Shown piece by piece: positions 31,688 to 42,152 of a DNA stretch of 64,000 bases. The notes below the pieces were generated by a model. The model saw only the letters and a list, made by a program, of their open reading frames with translations. It was not told the DNA's origin and ran no database searches. Position numbers and translations under genes: made by a program. Numbering within the stretch: the first letter of the stretch is position 1; every line of letters starts with the position of its first letter. This DNA comes from Heterostelium album PN500 (lineage: Eukaryota > Evosea > Eumycetozoa > Acytosteliales > Acytosteliaceae): assembly GCF_000004825.1 (NCBI RefSeq), contig NW_008805078.1, forward strand, positions 1,144,069 to 1,208,068, written 5' to 3'.

Positions 31688-34600
31688 CTTTTTTAAATCT
31701 TTTTTTTATCTTTATATATAATATCTATTTAGGATATACCTCAATCTCCCCGGGGAGGATATCAATTAATTATATTTATATATTATCTTTATATACTTTA
31801 AAATAACATTTACAATGTCAGATAAAACTACATTAGAAAGAATTCTCGACGGTGATACGTCAATAGATTATACCAAGCTCAAGAACGTCAGCGGTATGAC
31901 ACTCAAGGCTCTCGCTGACTTGGCAAGAAAGAGAATATACGAGCAAGTGCCTGACATGGAGAAACTACTTAATGAATACGAACGTCTTAAGAGCGAGTAT
32001 CAATTGATCAATATGAGATACGAGTCAGCAGAAAGCATTATCAGAGTTCTGAACACGACCGTTGATACTCAAGCAGGTTTCATCAACAGCTTAAAAGACC
32101 AAGTAAAACAACAATCAACATTCCTTCAACACTCAACACCTCGTTCCAACTCTCTTACGAGCGACAGTTCACAAAACCACGACGACGATGAAAACAACAA
32201 CAATCGTCAGTCTTCATCAAACCACCATGATGAAAATAACAACAATCGACAATCTCCACCCACTGAATCATCTACAATGAGATTATCACAATTACATTCA
32301 ACAGGTACCTCAACTAGCTCCCAGTTAAAATACAACGATGCCGAACTTAGGTTACTCAGACTATCTATCAGCGATATCAATAACAGGTCAATCAAGACAA
32401 CAAGAGATAACTTGACCTTTAGAGCTAAGCTCCACCACGACTGTTCACCAGAACGAGTCGAAATAGCGATTTCCACCATCTCCCAGATCGAAGCAGTTCA
32501 TTCCAGACTAAGTTTCAAATCAGTTGAAGAATTGCGTGACATTACTGATACATGGGAACACTTCTTAAATTGGCTAGAATCCGCTCTGCATGTCAGAAGT
32601 ACTATGTTGGGTAACCTCAAGGGTGTCGTTACAAACTACGTATTGGACAAGAATCTATCCAATTACTCAAGGTTCATGGAGTTGGTTACCGAATACCACA
32701 AGACAGGAGTAGCGGATGACACCCTAATCGTTGCATTCGCTAAAGCGCTCAACAGGTATGCACCCTACCTCGAGCGTAACTTCGCATCACTCGCCCATCT
32801 AGGTGATGCTGCTATCCATACATTCAACAATACCGGAAAGAAGATCACCAGACGTCACCTGGAGACCTGGGATCTATACCTTAAAGATCTGTCAGTGTCC
32901 TCAAGAGTACTCTCTAATGACGACACAGAGACCCAAAGAATAAGAATGGGAAGAAGCAGTTTCACCAAGAGAAGAAATCACAGGATGACAAGAAAGTCGC
33001 GAGCGACGCTCCAAAAGAAGCTGCCGACAAGCCAACCTACTACACCAAAAACAAAGGATCAGGAGGCGGTCACCACAAAGGTACTGGAGGTGGTCACTAC
33101 CACCAAAAGAAAGCCGACAAGCCAGATTCAAATTAACGGCCTGGTATGGCACTCATCTGGTTACTACATCAAGGTAGTGATTGGTGACCAGACATTCGAT
33201 GCTATGGTGGATCTAGGATCACAAGCATCATTAATCGATCCGGACCTACTACCTACATTAGGACTGGAGTCATCACCGTGCAACGAGTACCTTAAGCCGG
33301 TTGCACAAGTTAAGGGTTTCTACGCCAAGGCACTCGTAGACACCAAAGTCACCATTCCAGGATCAATCGACGACAAAGACTACAATATATCCGTGAGATC
33401 TAAGTTATTTGTCGTGAAAAATCAACACAAGTTGATCATTGGTAACAATCTATTTGGATTGATTTCACCAATTGCACATCTTTTTGCAGACACTCCTCAC
33501 CTCATCATTCCCGTGAAGTTAGGAAAACAAATCGTTTCTGCCAAAGTACTGGTTACATCTTTGAACAAGCGCGCACCAAAGTCAATGATGCTTACCAACT
33601 TGAATAAACTTGACTTGACCAAGGTCAGTAGGACTGCTGTGAAGGCAGTGGCATCCGTGCCATTGCCTAATAACAGCTCCGATGCCACTGCCACAACATC
33701 GGTTCCTACTACGCCTGACGTCAAGGACAGTTTACCAAGTGAACCTGTAGCTACAGTTGCTACAGAAGAGCCACCGATTACCGAACAACAATCCGAGTGT
33801 GCTACATCTGATGCAGTCGACAATATCGACGGTGTAGATCTCCCTGTACAAGAGATCGATGACGACACAGACGATGACGACGAAGAAGAAGAAGATGAAG
33901 ACGAACCTGTACTCTCGTCATCCGACGCCGCATTAGACGCCATGGCCGCCACTATTCTCTCAGCTTACAAGCGTATAATAGTAGACGCGTTGCCTGAAAA
34001 TCACTCACCCGACAGGGGCAAGTTTAATATGAATATTCTACTCAAGGGTGATGCCAGTGCTTTCAACATTAAGCATGGACGACGGTCCATTGAACTGGAG
34101 AGTAAGATCTCCGCTGAAGTTGCTAAACTACTGGAAATTGGAGTTATAGAGGAAGCTCCACCCAATACAGAATTCTGCTCACCTGCTTTCTTTGTCAACA
34201 AAGGTACAAGCAAAGAAAGAATGGTTGTAGATTTTAAACATCTGAATTCCATGACCGTGGACGACGTATTCCCAATGGAAAGACTAGACGAAATCATTGA
34301 ATCGATTGGCGGTGCAAAGATCTTCTCCGTCATCGATGCCAAATCTGGTTTCTATCAGATGTTACTCAATCCTGGTTCTAGGCGATTCACCACATTCGCT
34401 GCGAACAAAAGATTGTACATGTTCACACGACCTTGCTTCGGTTTGAAAAACAGTCCTGCATATTTCAACCGCTGGCTACAACACGTCCTTGATCCTCTAG
34501 TCAAGAAAGGTTTCGTAAGAGTATACGTTGATGACATTCTCATCTTCTCGAAATCCGTGGCTGAACATGAACAACATCTCAAACAAGTATTTGAGCTGCT

Positions 34601-36806
34601 TGACAAAAACGATGTATACGTCGCCAAGTCAAAATGCCACTTGTTCAAATACTCTGTATCCTACGCCGGTCACATGTTGTCCGACAAAGGAATCAAACCG
34701 TTGTACAACAAGGTAAACGCGATTCTCAACAGATCGGTACCAACTACTGTGAAAGAAATGAGATCTTTCATTGGTGCAATTAACCATTACAGAAGGTATC
34801 TCAATCACATGGGTCCACAACTGGCTAGATTGACAAGTACAATCAGTACCAAGTACAGAAAAATCAACCTCACCGATCAGGAGATTGCAGACTTCAATGA
34901 TATTAAAACGGAGTTATGCTCATCCAGATGTCTTATGTCGCCACGCTATGACCGAACATTCCACGTCTACACTGATGCGTCGGATGTCGGATCTGGTCTC
35001 ATGATTGCCCAGTATGATGACAACAACAATCTCCGTCCTGTTCTATTCGACGCAAGGAAATTTGATTCTGCCCAACGGAACTACAGTGCACGTGATCGCG
35101 AGTTGCTAGCTTTCATCCATGCTGTCACCAGATATGGCTACCTACTAAGTAGACCATTTGTGTTTCACACCGATCACAAGAACCTAATCTATAATTCTCA
35201 GAATGACATGGACAACCCACGACTCGTCAGATGGAGTGAAATCCTTTCTAGATTCTCTTTCCAGACATCGTACATCCCTGGAAAGGAGAACTGCATGGCC
35301 GACTACTTGTCCCGTGCTCCTGATTTCTACACTCCTTGGGACAACGATCTCCTGAATGACATCCTTGCTTCTTATTCTTCAGAACTCCCCAAAGCAACTA
35401 GAGATTGGTTCAATTCATTCAAACGTAGACAGGACATCACCGTTATCAATGATCTTTACTACTGGATCGACGGTGATAATATGCGATTGGTAGTGCTCGA
35501 TCCAGCGTCGATCACATCAATCATAAACGAAGCGCACTCTTCACCGTATAGTGGTCACGTCGCTTATGGAAGAATGCTCACCAAACTAAACAAGTCATAT
35601 GTGTGGCCAAACATGTGTGATACTATCTCTAAATTTGTAAAGAAGTGTGTTCAATGCCAACGTTCATCCATCAAGAAAATCAAAGAAGGATTCTTGGCAT
35701 CACTACCTCTTCCAGACAGACCTTGGTGCGATATATCAATGGATCTGTTAGCTTTGCCTGCTGCTGATACAGGCGAAGGCAATCTGTTCGTAGTGGTCGA
35801 CAGATTCACCAAAATGACTCGATTGTTCCCTTGTCACAAAGATGTCACTGCTATCCAGCTTGGTAATTGGTTTGCACGTGAGATCATTGCAGTATTCGGT
35901 GCTCCTTCATCTATAGTATCTGACAGAGATCCAAAGTTCACATCTGAATTATGGACATCTTCTATGAAAGCTATTGGAACAGAACTTAAGATGACACAAC
36001 CAGGTCGTGCACAAGCAGATGGTCAAACAGAACGCACCAACAGATCCATACTTAGTCATATTAGAAAGTGGACTGATAAGAAGCACTCATGGGCGACCGA
36101 CATTCGTTTCATCGAAGCATGTATCAACAACAACATCAGCTACACAACACAATTCACTCCCAATCAACTACTGTATGGTTATGAACCAAAGTTACCATGG
36201 AACGCCAACTACTTTGGAATCAGAGAATACAAAGACTGTCAAAATCAGTATCGATTGGAAGCAAAGAACAACGCGCTGGATGCTCAACTACAACAAGCAA
36301 AACAGCATGACAAGGTCATCTCTAACTTCAACACATACAACATCAATGATTTAGTTTTAGTTAGAAGATCAAGACTCAACACACACAAATCAAGCTCATC
36401 TGACGATCGCAAGCTTACACAATCATGGGGTGGACCATTCATTATTGTTAAACAAGTATCTGACATCAACTATAGAATCAGATTACAGAACAAGCGTGCT
36501 ACAGAAAGAACAATTCATGTGGACGATATCAAACCATTCATTGGTGACCCAACTGGTACAGATCTACTCGATATCAACGCAATCATCGACAAACGTCAAT
36601 CCAAACGTGGAACTGGTACAGCTATTGAATACTTAGTTAAATTCGATACTGACAGCGATGATCACAACAAATGGATAAATGAAAACACTCTCATTCAATA
36701 CATTCCAACCATGATAGAATCATTCAACAAACAACAAAAAAAATAAGTAATCTCAACTCTGCTTATTCTATTTCCAATTCAATATTTGATGTCATGGAGG
36801 GAGATA

Positions 36807-37050
36807 TGTAACGACAATACCACTTTTTCAAAATTCAAATTATTTTTCATTTTTAAAAACTCAACGACTATTCAAAAAAACGAACGATCAACTTTACCAT
36901 TCAAGTTCTTACACTAACTCTGAATAGGTATGATCAATTTATATTTAATAAACATGATTCAAGTTCTTACACTAACTCTGAATAGTCTTTAAATTATTTG
37001 AGTTGATTATTAATAAATAAATAGACTGATCATCTATCCTATTTATTAAA
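36807..37050 (+). repeat. 3' LTR
   Basis: 244 bp, reads as identical to the 5' LTR; followed by the GATT target duplication and by repeat X. Confidence 0.92.
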
Positions 37051-37086
37051 GATTTATATAGATAAATTCATCTTGTTATCTGTTTA

Positions 37087-37096
37087 CCGCAAGCGG
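37087..37096 (-). promoter_or_regulatory. CCGCTTGCGG element downstream of tRNA-Glu
   Basis: The same 10-mer as behind both tRNA-Leu genes, in the same orientation relative to the tRNA, here 26 nt after the 3' end. Unlike the two Leu loci, the sequence between the tRNA and the 10-mer is not duplicated, so the shared 10-mer is not explained by the tRNA-Leu duplication. Confidence 0.6.
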
Positions 37097-37122
37097 GGTA
37101 ATTAATTCCTAATAAAATAAAC

Positions 37123-37193
37123 CTCCCTATCCGGGAATCGAACCCGGGGTTTCAGTGTGAAAGACTAATGTGTTACCACTACACCAATAAGGA
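37123..37193 (-). tRNA. tRNA-Glu(UUC)
   Basis: 71 nt on the minus strand. Acceptor TCCTTAT pairs with ATAGGGA (one G-U pair), discriminator G. The D-arm carries GTGTAGTGGTAACAC, the anticodon stem TTAGT/ACTGA closes loop CTTTCAC (anticodon TTC), and the T-arm CCGGG/CCCGG has box B GGTTCGATTCC. No intron. Confidence 0.95.
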
Positions 37194-37258
37194 ATTTTGA
37201 TGAGATTAAAATTAAAGTCAAGCCATTTTTTTCAAATACAAATAATTTTTCCTTTTTA

Positions 37259-37434
37259 CCATGCCTGTTGCCTCCTTACTATGAGTGATGTCTCGTTGCT
37301 ATTCCGGTTTCCTCAATTAGTTATGCCGATTTCCTCACGTAGTTATTCTGGTTTCCTCTCGTCACTCTGACAGTTGCCTCTCGTTTCTATTCCGTTTGTC
37401 TCTCATTTCTAAGACAGTCCATTTCCTTTATTTC
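37259..37434. repeat. Degenerate 22-bp tandem repeat, eight units
   Basis: Units start at 37259, 37281, 37303, 37325, 37347, 37369, 37391 and 37413 without a single indel. Typical units contain CCGGTTTCCTC or CAGTTGCCTCTCG in the first half and TAGTTAT or TTTCTAT at the end. Conservation is strongest around TTTCCTC/TTGCCTC. The period is not a multiple of 3, and G+C content is well above the surroundings. The function is unknown. Confidence 0.65.
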
Positions 37435-38207
37435 GACCACCCATCCTCATCACGATATCTCTGTCTGCCATTCCATTCTCCAGGTACAACCAGAAAAGGT
37501 TTATTTTCCAAATTCAAAAGTTTAACCTGCTGGTTTCTACCTGTTTCAAACAAATATTTAACTCTTGTAAATAAATTCATTGTAAATACTTTTTATTTTT
37601 TAATATTAATAAAAAAAAAAAAAAAAAATATCACAATCGTCGTGCATCTATATGTATTTATTTGTATTAGGAGTCTAAAGGTGGTGGTTATTTAAATAAA
37701 GAGTATTCTTTTCTCTCACAAAGTTTTTAAATATCTTTTTTTAGTAAAGTGGTTTTTCGCAACCAAACCCACTCCTTTCTTACTTTTATTTTTGAATTTT
37801 AATCTTTTTTTCTTTTTTCTCCCCTTTTCTACCTCTTTTTCTTCCCAGGTCTGTTATGTTAAGATACGTGTACGTGTATCCAGCTTGGCCAACTGGCAGC
37901 GACGCTTCTTACTGGCAGGAGTTGTGAACCTGCTTAGACGCTAACCATGAGGAATGCTGTCTCTTCATGCCCGCGCTTGCACTCCGTTAGAAAAAAGGCT
38001 ACTATATTATAATCGATTCTCCGAAATAATTTTTTAAATGTGAAATTTATAAAATCTATTACTTCATTTTCCTCTACACCAATAAGGAATTTTGATGAGA
38101 GTATTAAAAAATTTCAACAGTTGGTTTTGATTTCAAATTTCTTTTTTTTTTTTTAATCATGCTCCCTTTCATAAATACAACTTTTTTACTAAACAATTAT
38201 CATAAAG
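37435..38207. other. Intergenic region with a GC-rich island
   Basis: After the 22-bp repeat come ordinary AT-rich stretches. About 37850-38000 is clearly GC-rich and non-coding, with the self-complementary GATACGTGTACGTGTATC and several short inverted arms (GCAGG/CCTGC, GACGC/GCGTC). At 38074-38100 lies an exact 27-nt copy of the 5' end and upstream flank of tRNA-Glu. Confidence 0.5.
38074..38100 (-). pseudogene. Fragment of tRNA-Glu 5' end
   Basis: 27 nt identical to 37179-37205: the first 15 nt of tRNA-Glu plus 12 nt of its upstream flank. The rest of the tRNA is missing, so it is a truncated duplicate and should not be functional. Confidence 0.7.
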
Positions 38208-39356
38208 ATGATTGGTATAAAGCCGAAATGGTTATTAAATAGTAGAATGGCTATATCACCAATGGTAGATGTAACTGATCATCCCTTTCGTCAATTGGTA
38301 TCACTTTATTCTAAATCAAAAGATCAATCATCATCGAAATCATCATTTATAACATGGACAGAATTTGTATCGGTAGACGGTTTATTGGCTAATCCAAATC
38401 GTTTCAAATCTCTATTGGATTACTCAGAGATACAGAGACCGATTGTTTGTCAATTGTTTGGTAGTGATCCTGACAAGTTCAATCGTGCAACCAAGATCGT
38501 CGCGGACCTGGGATTCGACGGTGTCGACATCAATATGGGATGTCCCGTTAGAAAAGTAGTAGAAAGACAATCGAGTGGATCGGCATTGATCGTTGACAAA
38601 CCGACTGCAGTATCTATCATCAATGCTACAAAACAGGCGGTTGCCGGCACCGACATGTCGGTGTCAGTCAAGACACGAATAGGATTCGATGAAATCGAAA
38701 TCGAACAATGGATACCGACTTTACTACAAACGAATCCTGATCTCCTAACACTACATCTTCGTACCAAGAAAGAGCTATCTAATTGTCCTGCACATTGGGA
38801 GAATGAAGTAATGGGTAGAGTAACAGAGTTATTGAAACAACATAGAGATGAACATCAACAACAAAAAAGTAATAATAATAACAATAACAAGACAACGACA
38901 ACAAGATTATTTGGAAATGGTGATATTGAATCCAGATTACAAATAGATGAAATGTTTCGACGATATTCATTGTTGGATGGTATAATGGTTGGTAGAGGTA
39001 TCTATGGTAAACCTTGGTTCTTTAGCGACGAGAATCAACATGACGATGGAATAGATTTAAAGTGTAGACTTGTTGCTTTGGTCGAGCATGCATTACTCAT
39101 TGAACAACATAAAGAAAAGTACGATCTACAACACAATCTATCTAGTTTGAATCTACATTTAAAGTCATATACACAGCCACTGTGTCATCTTGGTGAAGTA
39201 ACACAACTACGTACAGCACTACCGAAAGCAAACAACTCGAAAGTCATAGCCGACATACTAAATCGATATTTACAACAAAAGAATCAATCATTTCAATTAG
39301 ATTATAATAAGATAAAATTAGATTTATATATAAAACAACAACAACAACAATTTTAA
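38208..39356 (+). CDS. tRNA-dihydrouridine synthase
   Basis: A single exon of 382 aa. Dus-family motifs are the start of the FMN barrel (ISPMVDVTDHPFRQL), QLFGSDPDKF, the catalytic-Cys segment GFDGVDINMGCPVRKVVE, VKTRIGFDE, the FMN-phosphate loop FGNGDI and VGRGIYGKPWFF. The enzyme reduces uridine to dihydrouridine in tRNA D-loops using FMN. Variations are a KKELSNCPAHWE loop in place of the usual HGRT-type motif, and an Asn/Thr tract (about residues 220-232) inserted before the FMN loop. The C-terminal helical domain is present. Confidence 0.9.
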   Translation: MIGIKPKWLLNSRMAISPMVDVTDHPFRQLVSLYSKSKDQSSSKSSFITWTEFVSVDGLLANPNRFKSLLDYSEIQRPIVCQLFGSDPDKFNRATKIVADLGFDGVDINMGCPVRKVVERQSSGSALIVDKPTAVSIINATKQAVAGTDMSVSVKTRIGFDEIEIEQWIPTLLQTNPDLLTLHLRTKKELSNCPAHWENEVMGRVTELLKQHRDEHQQQKSNNNNNNKTTTTRLFGNGDIESRLQIDEMFRRYSLLDGIMVGRGIYGKPWFFSDENQHDDGIDLKCRLVALVEHALLIEQHKEKYDLQHNLSSLNLHLKSYTQPLCHLGEVTQLRTALPKANNSKVIADILNRYLQQKNQSFQLDYNKIKLDLYIKQQQQQF

Positions 39357-39402
39357 TAAATGTAAATAAATATAGTATTTGTTTATGTTTTACTTTTTTC
39401 TT

Positions 39403-40207
39403 TTAACAATCATAACAACATTCTTTATTTTGTATTGGTTCTTGTGATGGATCTAAACCGATTTGTTTCATTTTAACAGCGATTTCAAAGAGATAGTCAT
39501 AACACTCGGTCATTGTCTTTGCTTTGACCCAGTCTGATCCCCACACGTAGACACCGTGACGTCTAACCAAGACGGCCGATGCATCGGGGTATGCTTGCAT
39601 TGCACGTTCCATTCGGTCTTTGAGATCACGCTCGTGTGGAGTGTTCTCAATGATTGGAACGACGAGACGGTCGTGATACTCTAGGTGTTTGGCAGCAGCA
39701 CCGAATCCCTTAACGATTCCCTTGATCATCTCTTGATGTGTGATAACAAACTCCTTCTCATACATGAGTGTCACCATTACGGCGTGTTGCGAATGTGTAT
39801 GAATGACAGAGCCTGCACCACGCAATCTGTAGGCATTGAAAAACAGTGGAGTACACTGACTTGGTCGCAATGCCTTGCTTGGTGGCGGTGCCGATATCTC
39901 CTTCTCGTTCTCATCCATCACAAAGATATCCTCTCCCAAGATACGTTCTTTCTGTACACCCGATGCTGCAATATATATTTCATTACTAATAGTAATATAG
40001 ATTATATAGATTAAGATTGTTATATATATTTTGTTAGTTCTCTTTGTTTTATTTTGTTTGTTTAAGAGTATTATAATTTCTTTCAAACACTTACTTATAC
40101 TTTATACTGATACCACCACCTGTACCAGTTACCCAACCGAGTTTATAAAATAATTTACATAACTCTGGTATCAATATTCTTGGATGATTCTGATTCTGCT
40201 GGTCCAT
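39403..40207 (-). CDS. mtnB: Methylthioribulose-1-phosphate dehydratase
   Basis: Two exons, 40207-40095 and 39985-39403, give 231 aa. The acceptor at 39986-39987 gives [16 protein letters not shown], which matches MtnB. Other class II aldolase-type marks are [14 protein letters not shown], the zinc-binding histidines in [11 protein letters not shown] and the later [11 protein letters not shown]. The enzyme dehydrates methylthioribulose-1-phosphate in the methionine salvage pathway, in the cytosol. The C-terminus ends in a CCYDC cysteine cluster. It is convergent with the dihydrouridine synthase. Confidence 0.92.
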
Positions 40208-40378
40208 CTTTCTAAATTAAATTAAAATTAATTTTGTTGTTGGAAAAAAAGTAGGGTTTAGAGAAAGAAAATTAGTGAAGATGAATTATTTTTTTTTTTA
40301 ATCACAACCTTTCATATGATCTTCAAACCACTAATAATAATGATTTATATTTTATTATAAATAAAACATATTCAAAAA

Positions 40379-41941
40379 ATGGAGATAGATAATAATGAAA
40401 ATATATTTGTTAATTTATCACATTTATTACTAAAGAATATAATCTCATTTATAAATGATTTTGAAGATATAATTAGATTTACACTTGTTTGTAAAAGATG
40501 GTTTCAAGAGAGGAATAGTTATTTAGTTTTTCTACGAGACGGTGTTTTCGTGGATACACATAAATTGAAATCATATCATCCAATAATACAACTAAAGCAT
40601 AATGAAGATCTTTACCTCGTTAGTGAAGCACAAACAGTTAATCAAATTACACCAAGTATGTAGTTAACTCTTTATAACAGATTAACTCTTTGATACAATA
40701 CTAATAAATCAATCAATCAAGATGAAATAATAGAGAAATTAACATGTGTCGATTTTCTAGAATTTAGAAGATTAATTGTGAAGATAGATGGATTCGATAT
40801 TTCAAATGTAAGAGATCAACTCGAGAAATCAAAGATTAAGGAGATTAGATTACCATACAATGTTCCACGATTGTCAGCTGGATGTTTACCAGAGAATTTA
40901 GAAAATCTTACCATTGACAGCTATTCATATCCGTTAGAGGAAGGTGATCTTCCAGCTTCATTGAAAGTATTGTCTTTATATCAGTATAATCATCCACTTA
41001 TAAATGGGTCACTTCCACCTAAACTTGAAAAGTTACTCATCACAGTTTTTAGTAAAACTCCTTGTCTCCAGGTGAATGTTTTTCCAACAACTTTGACATC
41101 GATTGAAAACTGTCCATACCAATTGATCAAATTTGTTAAATACTTGCCATGTCTGGAATCATTTGAATGTAATAGTATAAGTATTCCCGATGATTTCTTA
41201 GAGCCCGGTGATTTCCCAGACACTCTAACAAGCTTGTCACTCCGATTTTATACATCAACACTCCAACCCAAAGTAATACCTTCATCAATCAAATATTTAA
41301 CACTTAGCTGCTATATTTGGGATCTGACAAACAACTCAATTCCAAATGAATCACACTATAAATATATATGCGTTTCCGATATTTCATCAGACATTCAACC
41401 AAATCATTTACCACCAAATATCGAGAATCTTGAAATCTTGAATTACAACAAACCTCTATTACCAGGAAGTTTACCATATGGAGTCACAACATTGTCACTC
41501 CCAAAAATTAGCCCAAAGCATATCACCGAAGGTGTTTTTCCTTCCTCCATCAAAACTCTTTATCTTTTCACATACGAAGATTCAGAGAGTAACCAATCAG
41601 AAAGACGTTTCAACTCGAAATCAATTCCAAATTCAGTTGAAGCACTATATCTTGGTCATGGGTACTCAGAGATTGATCCAACGATGCTACCCGATTCAAT
41701 TAGAACATTAAAAATCAAAATAAGAGATTTGGCTCGACATGGAATTGCATCATTCAAACCAACGATCACCCTACTAAAAATAGGTACAAATTCTCAAATC
41801 TATCGTATTGATAACAATAATTTCATTATCAACTCCAACTCAAAATTATTTTTTGTCAATGTCAAAGAATTTGAACAAATATCAGAAATGATTAAGAAGT
41901 ATGATATTATCCTAGACTATGGTCTAGATGATATTTTCTGA
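40379..41941 (+). CDS. F-box/FNIP-repeat protein, copy 1
   Basis: Two exons, 40379-40655 and 40722-41941, give 498 aa. Exon 1 holds an F-box-like segment (NLSHLLLKNIISFINDFEDI, FTLVCKRWFQERNSY). Exon 2 holds FNIP-type repeats of about 22 aa with the pattern LPENLENL, LPASLKVLSL, SLPPKLEKLL. FNIP repeats are strongly expanded in dictyostelids; with an F-box they are presumed substrate adaptors of SCF ubiquitin ligases. The next gene is a clear tandem paralogue with the same intron position and phase. Confidence 0.82.
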
Positions 41942-42152
41942 CAATAATACAAAAAATAAATTTAAATAAAATAATTAAAACTATGATATTACTAAAGAAT
42001 ATAATCTCTTTTCTTAAATGTTAGCCTTTTTGAATTTGGTATTTGATTGTAACAAACAACCTCAGCCTAAATCTCAATTTGTAACTCTCAAAGTGTAGAC
42101 GACTCAATCATGATTAATTTTTAACCAAACAATATTTTTTTTTTTTGTAAAA

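Larger units (their letters stand above)
31444..37050 (+). mobile_element. Ty3/Gypsy LTR retrotransposon, Skipper-like, looks whole
   Basis: 5.6 kb. The two 244-bp LTRs (31444-31687 and 36807-37050) begin TGTAACG and read as identical, and each contains a 29-bp direct repeat. A 4-bp target duplication, GATT, lies at 31440-31443 and 37051-37054. A purine-rich tract (GGAGGGAGATA) stands directly before the 3' LTR. One long frame, 31815-36746 (1,643 codons), encodes in order a Gag-like part, an aspartic-protease-like part, reverse transcriptase (YVDDILIFS), RNase H (TDASDVGSGL), a zinc-binding integrase with DDE core, and a chromodomain-like tail (YLVKFDT). The order RT-RH-IN marks the Ty3/Gypsy class. 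It appears uninterrupted. Identical LTRs mean a very recent insertion. It lies 72 bp from tRNA-Glu. Confidence 0.93.

Noticed and set aside
32207-36636. Other-frame open stretches inside the LTR element
   Set aside because: Shadows of the single long element frame.
37259-37434. CRISPR-like array reading of the 22-bp repeat
   Set aside because: Units are contiguous with no spacers, and the genome is eukaryotic.
37396-37695. 99-codon open frame in the 22-bp repeat region
   Set aside because: The repeat period of 22 is incompatible with a conserved frame, and the tail is low complexity.
37900-37965. Intact tRNA in the GC-rich island
   Set aside because: D-arm-like and box B-like phrases exist, but no acceptor stem or 7-nt anticodon loop can be formed.
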